From: Gammaproteobacteria bacterium | GTDB lineage: Bacteria > Pseudomonadota > Gammaproteobacteria > Nevskiales > Nevskiaceae | Direction of reading: 5' to 3' | DNA: 60,531 nt | NCBI GenBank assembly: GCA_026398875.1 | Contig: JAPLSB010000007.1 | Span: forward strand, 1-60,531 | The notes under the pieces: generated by a model | Told to the model about the DNA's origin: nothing | Databases searched by the model: none | What the model saw: the letters and a program-made list of their open reading frames with translations, nothing else | Program-made: the position numbers and the translations under genes | In this document: piece after piece, positions 1 to 11,780 of the stretch | How the letters are laid out: every line of letters starts with the position of its first letter | Numbering within the stretch: the first letter of the stretch is position 1

Positions 1-3000
1 CCAGACGCATTCAGCTTCGCGCCGGTGACCAACGCGGCCCTGGGCAGCGTGCAGACGAGCGACGCGATCACGGTGAGCGGGATCAACGCGGCGAGCCCGA
101 TTTCGGTGGCCGGCGGCAGCTACAGCATCAATGGCGGCGCGTTCGTGACGACGGCCGGGACGGTCACTGCGGGTCAAACAGTTCGCGTGCAGCAGACCGC
201 ATCGAGCACAGCGAACGCGACGACGACGGCAACGCTGACGATTGGCGGCGTCAGTGCGGGCTACGCGGTGACGACGGCGGGGCCGACGATCTCGATCAAT
301 GACGCGAGCCTCAGCGAAGGCAACAGCGGCACGCAGCAGGCCACGTTGACGGTGAGCCTGTCGGCGGCGAGTGCGACATCGGTGACGGTGGCGTACGCGA
401 CGGCGGACGGCACGGCGACCTCGGGCAGCGACTACACGGCGCTGAGCGGATCGCTGACCTTTGGTGCTGGCGTGACCAGCCAGACGGTGAGCATCGGCAT
501 CCTGGGCGAAACGACGTTCGAGCCGGACGAGACGGTGCTGGTGAACCTGAGCAGTCCGACGGCGGCGACGCTGGCGGACGGCCAGGGTGCCATCACCATC
601 GTCAACGATGACGCCAACCTGCCGACGGTCAGCATCAACGATGTCGGCGTGGTCGAAGGCAATAGCGGTACCCGGCAGGCATTGCTGACGGTCACGTTGT
701 CAGCCAGCAGCACGGCCGACGTTTCTGTGGCGTTCGCGACGTCCGATGGCACGGCCAGCGCGGGCTCCGATTACGCGGCGACGTCCGGCACGCTGACGGT
801 ACCGTCCGGTCAGACCACGGGCACGATTGCCGTCGATGTGCTCGGCGACACCCTGTTTGAAGCGGACGAGATGCTCCAGGTGACGCTGACGGCGCCTGTC
901 AACGCGACGCTCGCCGACGCGCTTGGCACCGTGACCATCACCAACGACGACTCGGCGGTCCCGACCTTCAGCATTTCCGACGCTTCCGTTGCCGAAGGCA
1001 ATTCCAGCAGCCGGAGCATGGTGTTCGTGATCACGCTCAGCCCGGCCGCGACGACGACCACAAGCGTTAGGGCGACGACGTCCAACGGGACTGCTTTGTC
1101 GGGCAGCGACTTCACCGGCGGGTCGGTCAGCACCAGCTTCGCGCCCGGCGAGACGAGCAAGAATGTATCGCTGAGCGTGCGCGGGGACACCACGATCGAG
1201 GACGATGAAACTTTCCTCGTGACGCTCGGATCGCCGTCCAGCGGCACCGCGTTGGGACGCAGCCAGGCAACCGGCACGATCATCGACGACGATGGCGACC
1301 GTGCGCCGGATCCGTTCTCGTTCCCACCGGTGACCGATGCCGCTGCCGGCAGTGTCGAAACCAGCGCTGCGATCACCGTCACCGGCATCAATACCGCCAG
1401 CCCCATTTCGGTGGTCGGCGGCAGTTACAGCATCAACGGTGCCGCGTTCACCACGGTGGCCGGCCGGGTCACGGTGGGCCAGTCGGTGCGCGTCCAGCAG
1501 ACGTCCTCGAACGCTCCGAGCACGACCAGCATCACCACGCTGACCATCGGTGGCGTCGCCGGGACGTTTTCGGTCACCACGGCAGCGAGCGGCGACACGA
1601 CGCCGGACGCCTTCAGTTTTGCGCCGCTGACCGATGTCGTGTCAGGCAGTACGCAGACGAGCAATCCGGTCACGATCACCGGCATCGATGCGCCAGCGCC
1701 GATCTCGGTCACCGGTGGTCTGTACAGCATCAACGGCGGGCCGTACACCGGCAGTGCCGGTACCGTACGGGCGGGCAACGTCGTGACGCTGCAGCTGATC
1801 GCGCCGTTCACCGCCAGCACCACGGGCAGCGCAACGCTGACCGTGGGTGGCGTAAGTGCCGAGTTCCGCGTGACGACGGCATCGGTCGCTGCCGACAGCA
1901 CGCCGGATGCCTTCAGCTTCGCTCCGCGTGCGGATGTCGAGCCCGGTTCTGAACAGACCAGTGACGCCATCACGGTCAGCGGGATCAACGTCGAGTCGCC
2001 GATCAGCATTGTTGGCGGCACTTACAGCGTCAACAACGGACCGTTTAGCAGCGCCAGCGCGCTGGTTCGCGTTGGTGACGTCGTTGCAGTCAGGGTCACA
2101 GCATCGACCGCGTTCACCGCAGACGCACAGGCGACGCTGGATATCGGCGGCGTGCAGGGCACGTTCACGGTGACGACGAAGGCGTTTGTTGCCGACAGCC
2201 AGCCGGATCCGCTGGTGTTCGTGAACATCTTCAGCGCAGCAAGGGCAACGACCTCCACCAGCCTCCCGGTACAGGTGCGCGGTATCAACGTGCCGGTACC
2301 GGTATCGATCGTCGGCGGAACCTACAGCGTCAATGGACAGGCACGGACCGATGCAGTCGGCACCGTCGTCAACGGCGACATCATCGACGTGCAGTTGCAG
2401 TCCTCGCCCGAGTTCGGCACCACGGCCAGCCTGACGCTCACGGTCGGCGAGACCAGCGCGTCGTATGCCGTTGAAACGGTGGCTGCCGACCAGCATCCGA
2501 ACCCGTTTGAGTTCCAGCCGGTGTTCGGGACGCCGCCCCTGACGTCGACCAACAGCAATCCGATCACGGTGACCGGCATCAACACGGCGACGCCGATCTC
2601 CGTTTCGGGCGGGGCCTACCGGATCAATGGCGGTGCCTGGACGCTGATGTCCGGAACCGTCGTGCTCGGCGATGTCGTCGAATTGGCCTCGGCACTTGCA
2701 GACAATCCTGCCCGCAGTACCGACCTCACCATCGGCGACGTGTCGGCCAGCTTCTTCACGTTCTCCGCCAGTGGGCTTGCCGCGCCGACACCGTTCACCT
2801 TCACGTCGACGACCGGCTACACGCTGCTGGGCGCCATCAGCGAGTCGGTGATCATCTCCGGACTTGCCGAGCCGAGCCGTGTGCAGATCAGCGGCGGACA
2901 GTTCAGCGTCAACGGCGGACCGTTCACGGCATCGACCGGCTTCGTCCGTAACGGCGACAATCTGCGGCTGATGGTCACGGCGGGCCCGATGATCGACGAC

Positions 3001-4491
3001 ATCCGCACGGCAACGGTGACGGTAGGCACTTACAGCACTGCCTGGTCGGTGACGACGCAGGCACCGGTGGACACCATCAGCGATCAGCTGCGGTTCCCGG
3101 ACGTGCGCTCGGCGCCGGTCAACGGCGAAGTGATTTCGCCGCCGATGCCGATCAGTGGCGTCAACGTGCGCGTGCCGATCTCGATCAATGCGCCGTTCAC
3201 CTACAGCCTCAACGGCGGTGCGTTCACTGGGGCCGCCGGAACCGCCGTCCCCGGCGACATTCTGCGGGTGCGCGTCCTGACGGGCCCGGAGTTCGGTCGT
3301 ACGTATTCGGTCGACATCACCATCGGCAACAACACGATCAACTGGCCGGTGCGCACGCCGGGATCCACGACCCGACCGAATCGTTTCACCCTGGCGATCG
3401 CCTCGACCTATACCGGTGCGCTGGTGTTGCCGGGCACGGTGCAGTTCACGCGGCCCGTGGTCGTCAGCAATGCGTCCGGCCCGACGGCCGTCAGCGTCAC
3501 CAACGGCCTGTACAGCATCAACGGCGGGCCGTTCACGGCAACGGCCGGGACGGTCAACGAAGGCGACAGCGTCGTCGTTCGCTTCGTCATGCCGATGACG
3601 TTCTCCGCGAGCACGTCGGTGACCCTGCGACTGGGTAACGTCAGTTCGACCCTGAGCCAATCGACGGTCATTGATCCGGTGGCGAATACGCCAACGACGG
3701 TCAGTGGCGCATCGTCGAGCTTCGTGATCCGGACCGATGCCGTTGTGCCGCTGCGCGCCTTCGTGTTCAACCCGCCGGGCTGGCAGGCATCGGATCGGCG
3801 CGCGGTCTACATCGACTGGTCCGGCGGCGGCTGGGCCCGTGCGGGTCTGCCGGGCACGCGTCCACGTTACTGGGCCAACGAGCAGGGCATGGTCGCGATC
3901 TCGGTCGACCAGCGCGTCAACGATCGCTACGGCACGTTTGCGTATGTCCACGCCGACGATGCGCGGCTGGTCGTTCGCTGGGTGCAGGAGAACGCAGCAC
4001 AGCTCGGCGTGGATCCGTCACGAATCGTGGTCGCCGGGGTCAGCTCGGGTGGCGGCAATGCCGTCTGGGCGTCGCTGCTGGAGCCGCCGGTGACGACGTC
4101 GTTCCGCAGCAACCCGCTGCAGCGTGCTGCGGCCGTGGTACTGCGTTCCGGTGTCAGCTCGACAGCGGACGACAGTCAGCTCGGGCAGTCGCAGTTGGAC
4201 CGTTTCGGGCCGTTTGCCCGCGACATCAGTCCGGAGAGCGGCATCGACAACCAGAGCGGCAAGTTCCTGATGTTCCATGCCGACGGCGATCTGGTCTTTG
4301 CCCAGGCCGCCAATCTGCGCATCTGCACGCTGCTGCGGTCGATGGGTCGGGTCTGCGAGTTCAACAACATTGCCGGGCTTGGCCATAACTGGTCCGAGAC
4401 TCCGGGCACGAACGAGCAGTCGCGCGTTCAGGAACTGGACTTCCTGCAACGGATGGGCATCCTGCCGTCGGTGCAGGCACCGGCACCCTGA
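1..4491 (+). CDS. Giant secreted Calx-beta/repeat protein with C-terminal alpha/beta-hydrolase (5' end outside window)
   Basis: The reading frame is open from base 1, so the true start lies upstream; 1,496 residues are visible. Order: one ~95-residue module (bases 1-285), three Calx-beta domains (about 286-1290, with GNSGT..A.LTV, SGSDY and E.DET motifs typical of the family), then eight more copies of the module (about 1300-3690; recurring signature PDxFSFxP, TSxxIxVxGI, PISVxGGxYSINGG, TLTIGGV). The C-terminal ~250 residues resemble a prolyl-oligopeptidase/feruloyl-esterase-type hydrolase: nucleophile elbow GVSSGGG near base 4040, acidic HADGD near 4280, and GLGHNW supplying the histidine near 4380. 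Probably an extracellular or surface-anchored adhesin-like protein displaying an esterase or depolymerase. The substrate cannot be told from sequence. No C-terminal sorting signal is visible. Confidence 0.75.
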   Translation, partial: PDAFSFAPVTNAALGSVQTSDAITVSGINAASPISVAGGSYSINGGAFVTTAGTVTAGQTVRVQQTASSTANATTTATLTIGGVSAGYAVTTAGPTISINDASLSEGNSGTQQATLTVSLSAASATSVTVAYATADGTATSGSDYTALSGSLTFGAGVTSQTVSIGILGETTFEPDETVLVNLSSPTAATLADGQGAITIVNDDANLPTVSINDVGVVEGNSGTRQALLTVTLSASSTADVSVAFATSDGTASAGSDYAATSGTLTVPSGQTTGTIAVDVLGDTLFEADEMLQVTLTAPVNATLADALGTVTITNDDSAVPTFSISDASVAEGNSSSRSMVFVITLSPAATTTTSVRATTSNGTALSGSDFTGGSVSTSFAPGETSKNVSLSVRGDTTIEDDETFLVTLGSPSSGTALGRSQATGTIIDDDGDRAPDPFSFPPVTDAAAGSVETSAAITVTGINTASPISVVGGSYSINGAAFTTVAGRVTVGQSVRVQQTSSNAPSTTSITTLTIGGVAGTFSVTTAASGDTTPDAFSFAPLTDVVSGSTQTSNPVTITGIDAPAPISVTGGLYSINGGPYTGSAGTVRAGNVVTLQLIAPFTASTTGSATLTVGGVSAEFRVTTASVAADSTPDAFSFAPRADVEPGSEQTSDAITVSGINVESPISIVGGTYSVNNGPFSSASALVRVGDVVAVRVTASTAFTADAQATLDIGGVQGTFTVTTKAFVADSQPDPLVFVNIFSAARATTSTSLPVQVRGINVPVPVSIVGGTYSVNGQARTDAVGTVVNGDIIDVQLQSSPEFGTTASLTLTVGETSASYAVETVAADQHPNPFEFQPVFGTPPLTSTNSNPITVTGINTATPISVSGGAYRINGGAWTLMSGTVVLGDVVELASALADNPARSTDLTIGDVSASFFTFSASGLAAPTPFTFTSTTGYTLLGAISESVIISGLAEPSRVQISGGQFSVNGGPFTASTGFVRNGDNLRLMVTAGPMIDDIRTATVTVGTYSTAWSVTTQAPVDTISDQLRFPDVRSAPVNGEVISPPMPISGVNVRVPISINAPFTYSLNGGAFTGAAGTAVPGDILRVRVLTGPEFGRTYSVDITIGNNTINWPVRTPGSTTRPNRFTLAIASTYTGALVLPGTVQFTRPVVVSNASGPTAVSVTNGLYSINGGPFTATAGTVNEGDSVVVRFVMPMTFSASTSVTLRLGNVSSTLSQSTVIDPVANTPTTVSGASSSFVIRTDAVVPLRAFVFNPPGWQASDRRAVYIDWSGGGWARAGLPGTRPRYWANEQGMVAISVDQRVNDRYGTFAYVHADDARLVVRWVQENAAQLGVDPSRIVVAGVSSGGGNAVWASLLEPPVTTSFRSNPLQRAAAVVLRSGVSSTADDSQLGQSQLDRFGPFARDISPESGIDNQSGKFLMFHADGDLVFAQAANLRICTLLRSMGRVCEFNNIAGLGHNWSETPGTNEQSRVQELDFLQRMGILPSVQAPAP

Positions 4492-4500
4492 CGGACGCTA

Positions 4501-4532
4501 ACGCGGGTCGGGCGACAGAGCCCGGCCCGCGT
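4501..4532. terminator. Hairpin between convergent genes
   Basis: ACGCGGG-CGGGC pairs with GCCCGG-CCCGCGT around a short gacaga loop. It lies just after the repeat-protein stop and before the astB stop on the opposite strand. There is no T-tract, so termination is inferred from position. Confidence 0.45.
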
Positions 4533-4548
4533 CATGGCGCCGCTGCGG

Positions 4549-5913
4549 CTAGCGCTGAAAGTCGTACAGGCTGCCGAGCCCGAGGATCTGGGTCAGCTCA
4601 TCGAGTGCGCTGCGCGAGGCATCGAGCAGCTGCGGATCGGCGAGGTCGGCGAGCACCAGACGGTCGCGGTAGTACTTGCCGACCCAGGTTTCCAGCCGCG
4701 TTGTCAGCGCATCGTCGATCCACACCTTCGGGTTGACCGCTGCTCGCTGTGCCGGGTCGAGCGCCACGCGCAGCCGCAGGCAGGCCGGGCCGCCACCATT
4801 GCGCATGCTTTGGCGCAGATCGAAGATTTCCACGCCGGCAATCGGATTGCGCGGGTCGTCGATAATCTGCCGGATCTGCGTCCAGGCCTGCGGATGGTCG
4901 CGGCATTCGCTGGCGCAGATCAGCCGCATCGTGCCGTCCGGCATCGACAGCAGCTGGCTGTTGAACAGGTAGCTGCCGACCGCGTCGTCGACGCTCAAGT
5001 CACCGGTCTTGATCTCGATGAACACCGGATCGCGGCCGCTCATGCGGCGCTTGACCCAGTCCTGGATTGCCTTGGTGTCGACAAAGGCTTCCTCGTGGTG
5101 CAGCAGCACATGCTGGTTGCCGACCGCGATCACGTCGTTGTGGAACACGCCGGCATCGATCGACGACGGACGCTGCGCAGCGTGATGGACATAGTCCGGG
5201 TCAAGGTGATGCAGCCGCGCGATCGCTTCACCGGCCGCCCGGTTCTGGCGCGCCGGATGCAGTGCCGGCTTCGGGTCCTTGTCGCCAGCAGCGCCGTAGA
5301 CGAACAGTTCCAGCCCGTGCGCGCCATGCTCGCTGCACAGCCGCGTGTGGTTGGCAGCACCTTCGTCGCCCATCTGCGGCGTCGATGGCAGTGCGGCGTG
5401 ATGCGCGAAGTGCTTGTCGTCGCGAAAGATCGCAGCCAGCGCTCGACCGGTGACCACCGGCTCAATTGCGCGATGCAGGTGGGTGGCGAGATTGGCCGGC
5501 GTGAAGTGCACGCGCCCATCCGCGGTATCCGCGCCGGGCGAGACCGTTGCGGCATTGGCCGTCCACATCGACGACGCTGACGACATCGCCGCCAGCAGAT
5601 GCGGCGCATCGCGGCGCACGCGCATCAGCACCTCGGCATCGCGGCCTTCGAAGCCGAGCTGCTTGAGCGTCGGGATATGCGGTCGTTCCTGCGGCGGCAG
5701 CACGCCCTGCGCCAGTCCCAGCTTCGCCAGCGCGCGCATCTTGGCCAGCCCCTGCAAGGCGGCGGCGGCAGGATTCGACGGCTGTTCGGCATTCTTCGCC
5801 GAAGCATTGTTGCCTTGCGCGAGGCCCGCGTAGTTGTGGGTCGGACCCACCAAGCCGTCGAAGTTCGCCTCGACGGTTGCAGGTCTGGGCGTCGCTTCCG
5901 GTTCGTGGCTCAC
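4549..5913 (-). CDS. astB: N-succinylarginine dihydrolase
   Basis: 454 residues, normal AstB length. It hydrolyses N2-succinylarginine to N2-succinylornithine, CO2 and ammonia, step 2 of the arginine succinyltransferase pathway, in the cytosol. The N-terminus [18 protein letters not shown] and the C-terminal [12 protein letters not shown], carrying the catalytic cysteine, are family signatures; [13 protein letters not shown] contributes the histidine. Its ATG overlaps the stop of the upstream threonine aldolase by 4 bp (ATGA), so the two are translationally coupled and transcribed leftwards after astD. Confidence 0.95.
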   Translation of the reverse strand: MSHEPEATPRPATVEANFDGLVGPTHNYAGLAQGNNASAKNAEQPSNPAAAALQGLAKMRALAKLGLAQGVLPPQERPHIPTLKQLGFEGRDAEVLMRVRRDAPHLLAAMSSASSMWTANAATVSPGADTADGRVHFTPANLATHLHRAIEPVVTGRALAAIFRDDKHFAHHAALPSTPQMGDEGAANHTRLCSEHGAHGLELFVYGAAGDKDPKPALHPARQNRAAGEAIARLHHLDPDYVHHAAQRPSSIDAGVFHNDVIAVGNQHVLLHHEEAFVDTKAIQDWVKRRMSGRDPVFIEIKTGDLSVDDAVGSYLFNSQLLSMPDGTMRLICASECRDHPQAWTQIRQIIDDPRNPIAGVEIFDLRQSMRNGGGPACLRLRVALDPAQRAAVNPKVWIDDALTTRLETWVGKYYRDRLVLADLADPQLLDASRSALDELTQILGLGSLYDFQR

Positions 5914-7028
5914 GTCATGCTTCCATACAGTTCGGCAAGGCCCGGGGGCAGGCTGCCGGTGGCAGGGGATGAAGGCTGGGCGGCTGGGCGATAGGCGCGC
6001 GCCGCATGTTGCTTCACCGCGTAGTAGCGAGCGAAGGCGGCGAGGGCGGCATCGATCTGCGCACGCGAAACATCGAGATGCGTGACCAGCCGGGTTCGGG
6101 TCGCCAGTGTTGCCAGCACGCCCTGTTCGGGCAGATACAGCTTCAGCGCCGGCAGGTCTTCGGAAGCGATGTCGACGAACACGATGTTGGTCTGCACCGG
6201 TTCCACGTTCAGCCCGAGTGCTGCGAGACCGGCCGCCAGATGCGCTGCGTTGGTGTGATCGTCGGCGAGTCTGGCCACATGCTGCTCCAGTGCATGCAGG
6301 CCAGCTGCAGCGTAAATGCCGGCCTGACGCAGCCCACCGCCGAGTGCCTTGCGCCAGCGCTTCGCCATCGCGATGAAATCACGGCTGCCAAACAGCAGCG
6401 AGCCGGCCGGTGCGCCCAGCCCTTTCGACAGGCACAGCGATACCGAATCGAAGCCGGCAACGGCATCGCGCTCCGCTTGCCCCGAGGCGATCACCGCGTT
6501 CATCAGCCGCGCGCCGTCGAGATGCGTCGCCAGCCCGCGTGATTTCGCGAACAGCGTGGCTTCGCGGACATAGGCCGGCGGCAGCACCTTGCCGCCGATG
6601 GTGTTTTCCAGCGCCAGCAGCCGGGTGCGGGCGTAGTGCAGATCGTCCGGCTTGATCGCGGCGGCGATGTCGCGAATGGCCAGCGAGCCGTCCGGCTGGT
6701 TGACGATCGGCTGCGGCTGGATCGAGCCGAGCACCGCGGCGCCGCCCTGCTCGTAACGGTAGGTGTGCGCGTCCTGGCCGACGATCATCTCGTCGCCACG
6801 GCCGCAGTGGCTCATCAGCGCGGCAAGGTTCGACTGCGTGCCACTGGCAAACCACAGCGCCGCCTCGAAGCCGAAACGTTCGGCCGCGTAGGCCTGCAGC
6901 CGGTTGATGCTGGGGTCGTCGCCATAGACGTCGTCGCCGACGTCGGCGGCGTGCATCGCTGCACGCATCGCGGCGGTCGGGCGGGTGACGGTATCGCTGC
7001 GCAGGTCGATCAAATCGGGCGTCGGCAT
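5910..7028 (-). CDS. ltaE: Low-specificity L-threonine aldolase
   Basis: 372 residues, slightly longer than E. coli LtaE. A PLP fold-type I enzyme that cleaves L-threonine/allo-threonine to glycine and acetaldehyde. The start [18 protein letters not shown] is the family signature, and [18 protein letters not shown] carries the PLP-binding lysine. It sits between astD (18-bp gap) and astB (4-bp overlap), an unusual place because it has no known step in the AST pathway. It could act on another beta-hydroxy amino acid linked to this operon, or simply be a passenger. Confidence 0.88.
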   Translation of the reverse strand: MPTPDLIDLRSDTVTRPTAAMRAAMHAADVGDDVYGDDPSINRLQAYAAERFGFEAALWFASGTQSNLAALMSHCGRGDEMIVGQDAHTYRYEQGGAAVLGSIQPQPIVNQPDGSLAIRDIAAAIKPDDLHYARTRLLALENTIGGKVLPPAYVREATLFAKSRGLATHLDGARLMNAVIASGQAERDAVAGFDSVSLCLSKGLGAPAGSLLFGSRDFIAMAKRWRKALGGGLRQAGIYAAAGLHALEQHVARLADDHTNAAHLAAGLAALGLNVEPVQTNIVFVDIASEDLPALKLYLPEQGVLATLATRTRLVTHLDVSRAQIDAALAAFARYYAVKQHAARAYRPAAQPSSPATGSLPPGLAELYGSMT

Positions 7029-7046
7029 GGGGTCTTGCAGGCAGGC

Positions 7047-8774
<1,728 letters not shown>

Positions 8775-11075
8775 ATGTCGTCCCCGTCCTGCCTGTTCCG
8801 TTTGAGCCCGATCGCCGCTGCCATGCTGGCTTTTCACGCCATGCCGGCATCTGCCGAAGCCACTGCCGACGCTGCGGCAACGACCACGCTGTCGACCGTC
8901 AAGGTCGAGGATTCCGCCGCCAGCGACATCAAGGCCGATCAGGTTGCATCGCCGAAGTTCACCCAGCCGCTGGTCGACACGCCACAGACGATCTCGGTGC
9001 TGAAGAAGGAACTGCTGATCCAGCAGGGCGCGCTGAGCCTGTCGGATGCGCTGCGCCAGACGCCGGGCATCACCTTCCAGCAGGGCGAGAACGGCAACTC
9101 GACGAGTGGCGACGCCGTGTTCCTCAGAGGCTTCGACACCCAGGGCAGCATCTTCCTCGACAACATCCGCGATATCTCGCCGGCGGTGCGCGACCTGTTC
9201 AATATCGAGCAGGTCGAGATCGTCAAGGGCCCGGCCGGTGCCGACAACGGCCGCGGCGTCGCCGCCGGCTACATCAATCTGGTGTCGAAGACGCCGTTCG
9301 CCGATGACCTCGCGACCGGCTCGTTCAGCTATGGCACGCGCGATCGTCGCCGCGCCACCGCTGATATCAATCGCCGGATCGGCGACACGGTCGCGGTGCG
9401 TCTGAATGTGGTCGGCCAGGATGGCGGCGTCGCCGGGCGCGATGTCGTCGAGCGCCAGCAGTGGGGCCTCGCACCGAGCATCAGCTTCGGCCTCGGCACG
9501 CCGACTCGCGTCACCTTGTTCACCCAGCACCTGTTCCAGGACAACATCCCGGACGGCGGCGTGACCGCGCTCGGCGTGTCCGGCTACCGCTCGGCGAACG
9601 CCAATGCCGCGTCGGCCGCAGCCGCGCCGATTTCGAACTTCTATGGCCTCGATGCCGATTTCGAGGACATCGACCTGAACGTCTACAGCCTCAGGCTCGA
9701 ACACGATCTGGCGCCGGGCTACACGGTGTCGAATCTGTCGCGCTACAGCCGCACGACCCAGGATCGCGTGCTGACCGCGCCGCTCAACGCGCCGACCACC
9801 AACGGCGATCCGTCGACCTGGACAGTCGCCCGCTCGCGGCAGGGCAGCTACCGCGACAACGATCTGCTGACCAACCAGACCAACCTGCGCGGCGTGTTTC
9901 GTACCGGCGTGCTCAAGCATGAATTCAGCAGCGGAATCGAGTTCATTCACGAAGCGCAATACACGCCGACCTACGCAGTCACCGTGACGACACCCGCGCA
10001 GGCGCAGACCCCGGCCAATGTCTACAACCCGAATCCATCCGATCCGGCGGTGACCGTGACGCCGAATGGCGCGTTCAGCGACGGCGACACCACCACGGCT
10101 GCGGCGTACTTCTTCGACACCGCGAAGTTCGGCGCTCATGACCAGTTCCAGCTGAACGCCGGCGTGCGCATCGAGCGTTATCGCACCGAGACCGACCTGC
10201 TGGTCTACTCGACCGCCACCACGTTCCCGAACCTTGCGGTCGGCACGCCGGTGACGGCGCGGCCGGTCAACAAGGACACGCTGCTCAGCTACAAGGTCGG
10301 CGGCGTCTACAAGCCGCTGGACAACGGCTCGCTCTATGCCGCGTACGGCACCAGCCAGCGCCCGCCCGGTGGCGACAACTTCACGCTGAGTGCGAACACC
10401 GTTGCCAACATCAATGGCCCGACGCTCGAGCCTTCGGAAGCCGACAGCGTCGAGGTCGGCAGCAAGTGGGATTTGCTCGATGGCCGCTTCGCCGCCAATG
10501 CCGCGCTGTTCCGCACCGTGTCCAGAAACGATCTTGCGCGTCAGGTCGATGACTCGATCGTGCAGTACGGCAAGCGCCGCGTGCAGGGCGTGGAACTCGG
10601 CCTCGTCGGCAACCTGACCGCGAACTGGCAGCTCAGCGCCGGCTACACGCACCAGAACACCAAGGTCGCCGAAGGCGTGATCGCCACCGACGGCACCTCC
10701 ACACAAAGTGGTGCGCCGATCAACTTCTCGCCGAAGGACAGCGTCACCGTCTGGTCCAGCTACAAGCTGCCGGTGGCACTCGGCGCCTATCTGAACGGAC
10801 CGCTGACCCTGGGCGGCGGCGTGCGCTATCTGTCGAGCCAGTCGCGCACCGTCAACAACAACCCGGACAGCATCACCACCGGCATCGTCACTGTTGACGA
10901 CTACGTCGTCGTCGACGCCGTCGCCGGCTATGACTTCACGCCGAAGGTCGGCCTGCAGGCCAACGTCTACAACCTGCTCGACGAACGCTACGTGGCCAGC
11001 GTCAACAACTCCGGCCAGCGCTATTCGCCGGGCATTCCGCGTTCGTACCTGCTGACGCTGAACGTCCGTTACTGA
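8775..11075 (+). CDS. TonB-dependent siderophore receptor (catecholate type, Fiu-like)
   Basis: 766 residues. An outer-membrane beta-barrel importing a ferric siderophore, energised by TonB-ExbB-ExbD. An N-terminal signal peptide ends near MPASAEA. The plug domain follows, with LVDTPQTISVLKKELL, a VFLRGFDTQGSIFLDNIRD segment and IEQVEIVKGPAGADNG. The barrel ends ARYSP..IPRSYLLTLNVRY, with the expected terminal aromatic. It is directly followed by a piuC-like gene, the usual partner of Fiu/PiuA-type receptors. The exact siderophore cannot be read from sequence. Confidence 0.92.
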   Translation: MSSPSCLFRLSPIAAAMLAFHAMPASAEATADAAATTTLSTVKVEDSAASDIKADQVASPKFTQPLVDTPQTISVLKKELLIQQGALSLSDALRQTPGITFQQGENGNSTSGDAVFLRGFDTQGSIFLDNIRDISPAVRDLFNIEQVEIVKGPAGADNGRGVAAGYINLVSKTPFADDLATGSFSYGTRDRRRATADINRRIGDTVAVRLNVVGQDGGVAGRDVVERQQWGLAPSISFGLGTPTRVTLFTQHLFQDNIPDGGVTALGVSGYRSANANAASAAAAPISNFYGLDADFEDIDLNVYSLRLEHDLAPGYTVSNLSRYSRTTQDRVLTAPLNAPTTNGDPSTWTVARSRQGSYRDNDLLTNQTNLRGVFRTGVLKHEFSSGIEFIHEAQYTPTYAVTVTTPAQAQTPANVYNPNPSDPAVTVTPNGAFSDGDTTTAAAYFFDTAKFGAHDQFQLNAGVRIERYRTETDLLVYSTATTFPNLAVGTPVTARPVNKDTLLSYKVGGVYKPLDNGSLYAAYGTSQRPPGGDNFTLSANTVANINGPTLEPSEADSVEVGSKWDLLDGRFAANAALFRTVSRNDLARQVDDSIVQYGKRRVQGVELGLVGNLTANWQLSAGYTHQNTKVAEGVIATDGTSTQSGAPINFSPKDSVTVWSSYKLPVALGAYLNGPLTLGGGVRYLSSQSRTVNNNPDSITTGIVTVDDYVVVDAVAGYDFTPKVGLQANVYNLLDERYVASVNNSGQRYSPGIPRSYLLTLNVRY

Positions 11076-11096
11076 TACCCGCCATCGCCAATCGCC

Positions 11097-11780
11097 ATGA
11101 TCGTCCGCATCGCCAATCTGCTTGACGCCCGCACACGGGTATTGATGCGCGAAAAGCTGGCGGCGGCCGATTGGGAAGACGGCCGCCGCACGGCCGGCGG
11201 CGAGGCGGTGCGCGTGAAGCACAACGAGCAGCTGACCGAGATGCATCCGGTCGCGATCGAACTGGGCCAGATGGTGTTGACTGCGCTCAGCCAGTCGAGC
11301 GAGTTCACGTCGGCCGCATTGCCGCTGAAGGTGTTTCCGCCGCTGTTCAACCGCTATGCCGGCGGCGGCCATTTCGGCGCTCACATCGATACCGCCGTGA
11401 GGCTGACCCGGCAGGCGCCGTACCGGGTTCGTACCGACCTGTCGGCCACGCTGTTCCTGGCCGAGCCGGACGAATACGACGGTGGCGAACTGGTCATCGA
11501 AGACACTTACGGCGAGCACGCGATCAAGCTCGCGGCCGGCGATCTGCTGCTGTACCCGGCCACCAGCCTGCACGAGGTTCGGCCGGTGACGCGCGGTGCC
11601 CGGCTGGCGTCGTTCTTCTGGGTGCAGAGCATGGTTCGCGATGACGACAACCGGCGCCTGCTCTACGAGATGGACCGCGCGCTGATGCAACTCCGCGACC
11701 TGCATCCGCAGGGTCATCCGGCGCTGGTCCGGCTGACCGGCGCGTATCACAACCTGCTGCGCAAGTGGTCCGACCTGTGA
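11097..11780 (+). CDS. piuC: PKHD-type Fe(II)/2-oxoglutarate hydroxylase, PiuC/YbiX family
   Basis: 227 residues, the standard length. Cytosolic 2-oxoglutarate-dependent dioxygenase: HFGAHIDTAV gives the H-x-D pair and TSLHEVRPVTRGARLASFFWVQ the distal histidine and the arginine that binds 2-oxoglutarate. This family is nearly always next to catecholate-type TonB receptors, as here (21-bp gap). Its substrate is not known. The stop overlaps the GTG start of tonB (GTGA). Confidence 0.9.
   Translation: MIVRIANLLDARTRVLMREKLAAADWEDGRRTAGGEAVRVKHNEQLTEMHPVAIELGQMVLTALSQSSEFTSAALPLKVFPPLFNRYAGGGHFGAHIDTAVRLTRQAPYRVRTDLSATLFLAEPDEYDGGELVIEDTYGEHAIKLAAGDLLLYPATSLHEVRPVTRGARLASFFWVQSMVRDDDNRRLLYEMDRALMQLRDLHPQGHPALVRLTGAYHNLLRKWSDL

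Noticed and set aside
1642..3951. A ~770-codon minus-strand open frame opposite the repeat protein
   Set aside because: Arg-rich mirror of a repetitive GC-rich gene; no recognisable domain and no ribosome site.
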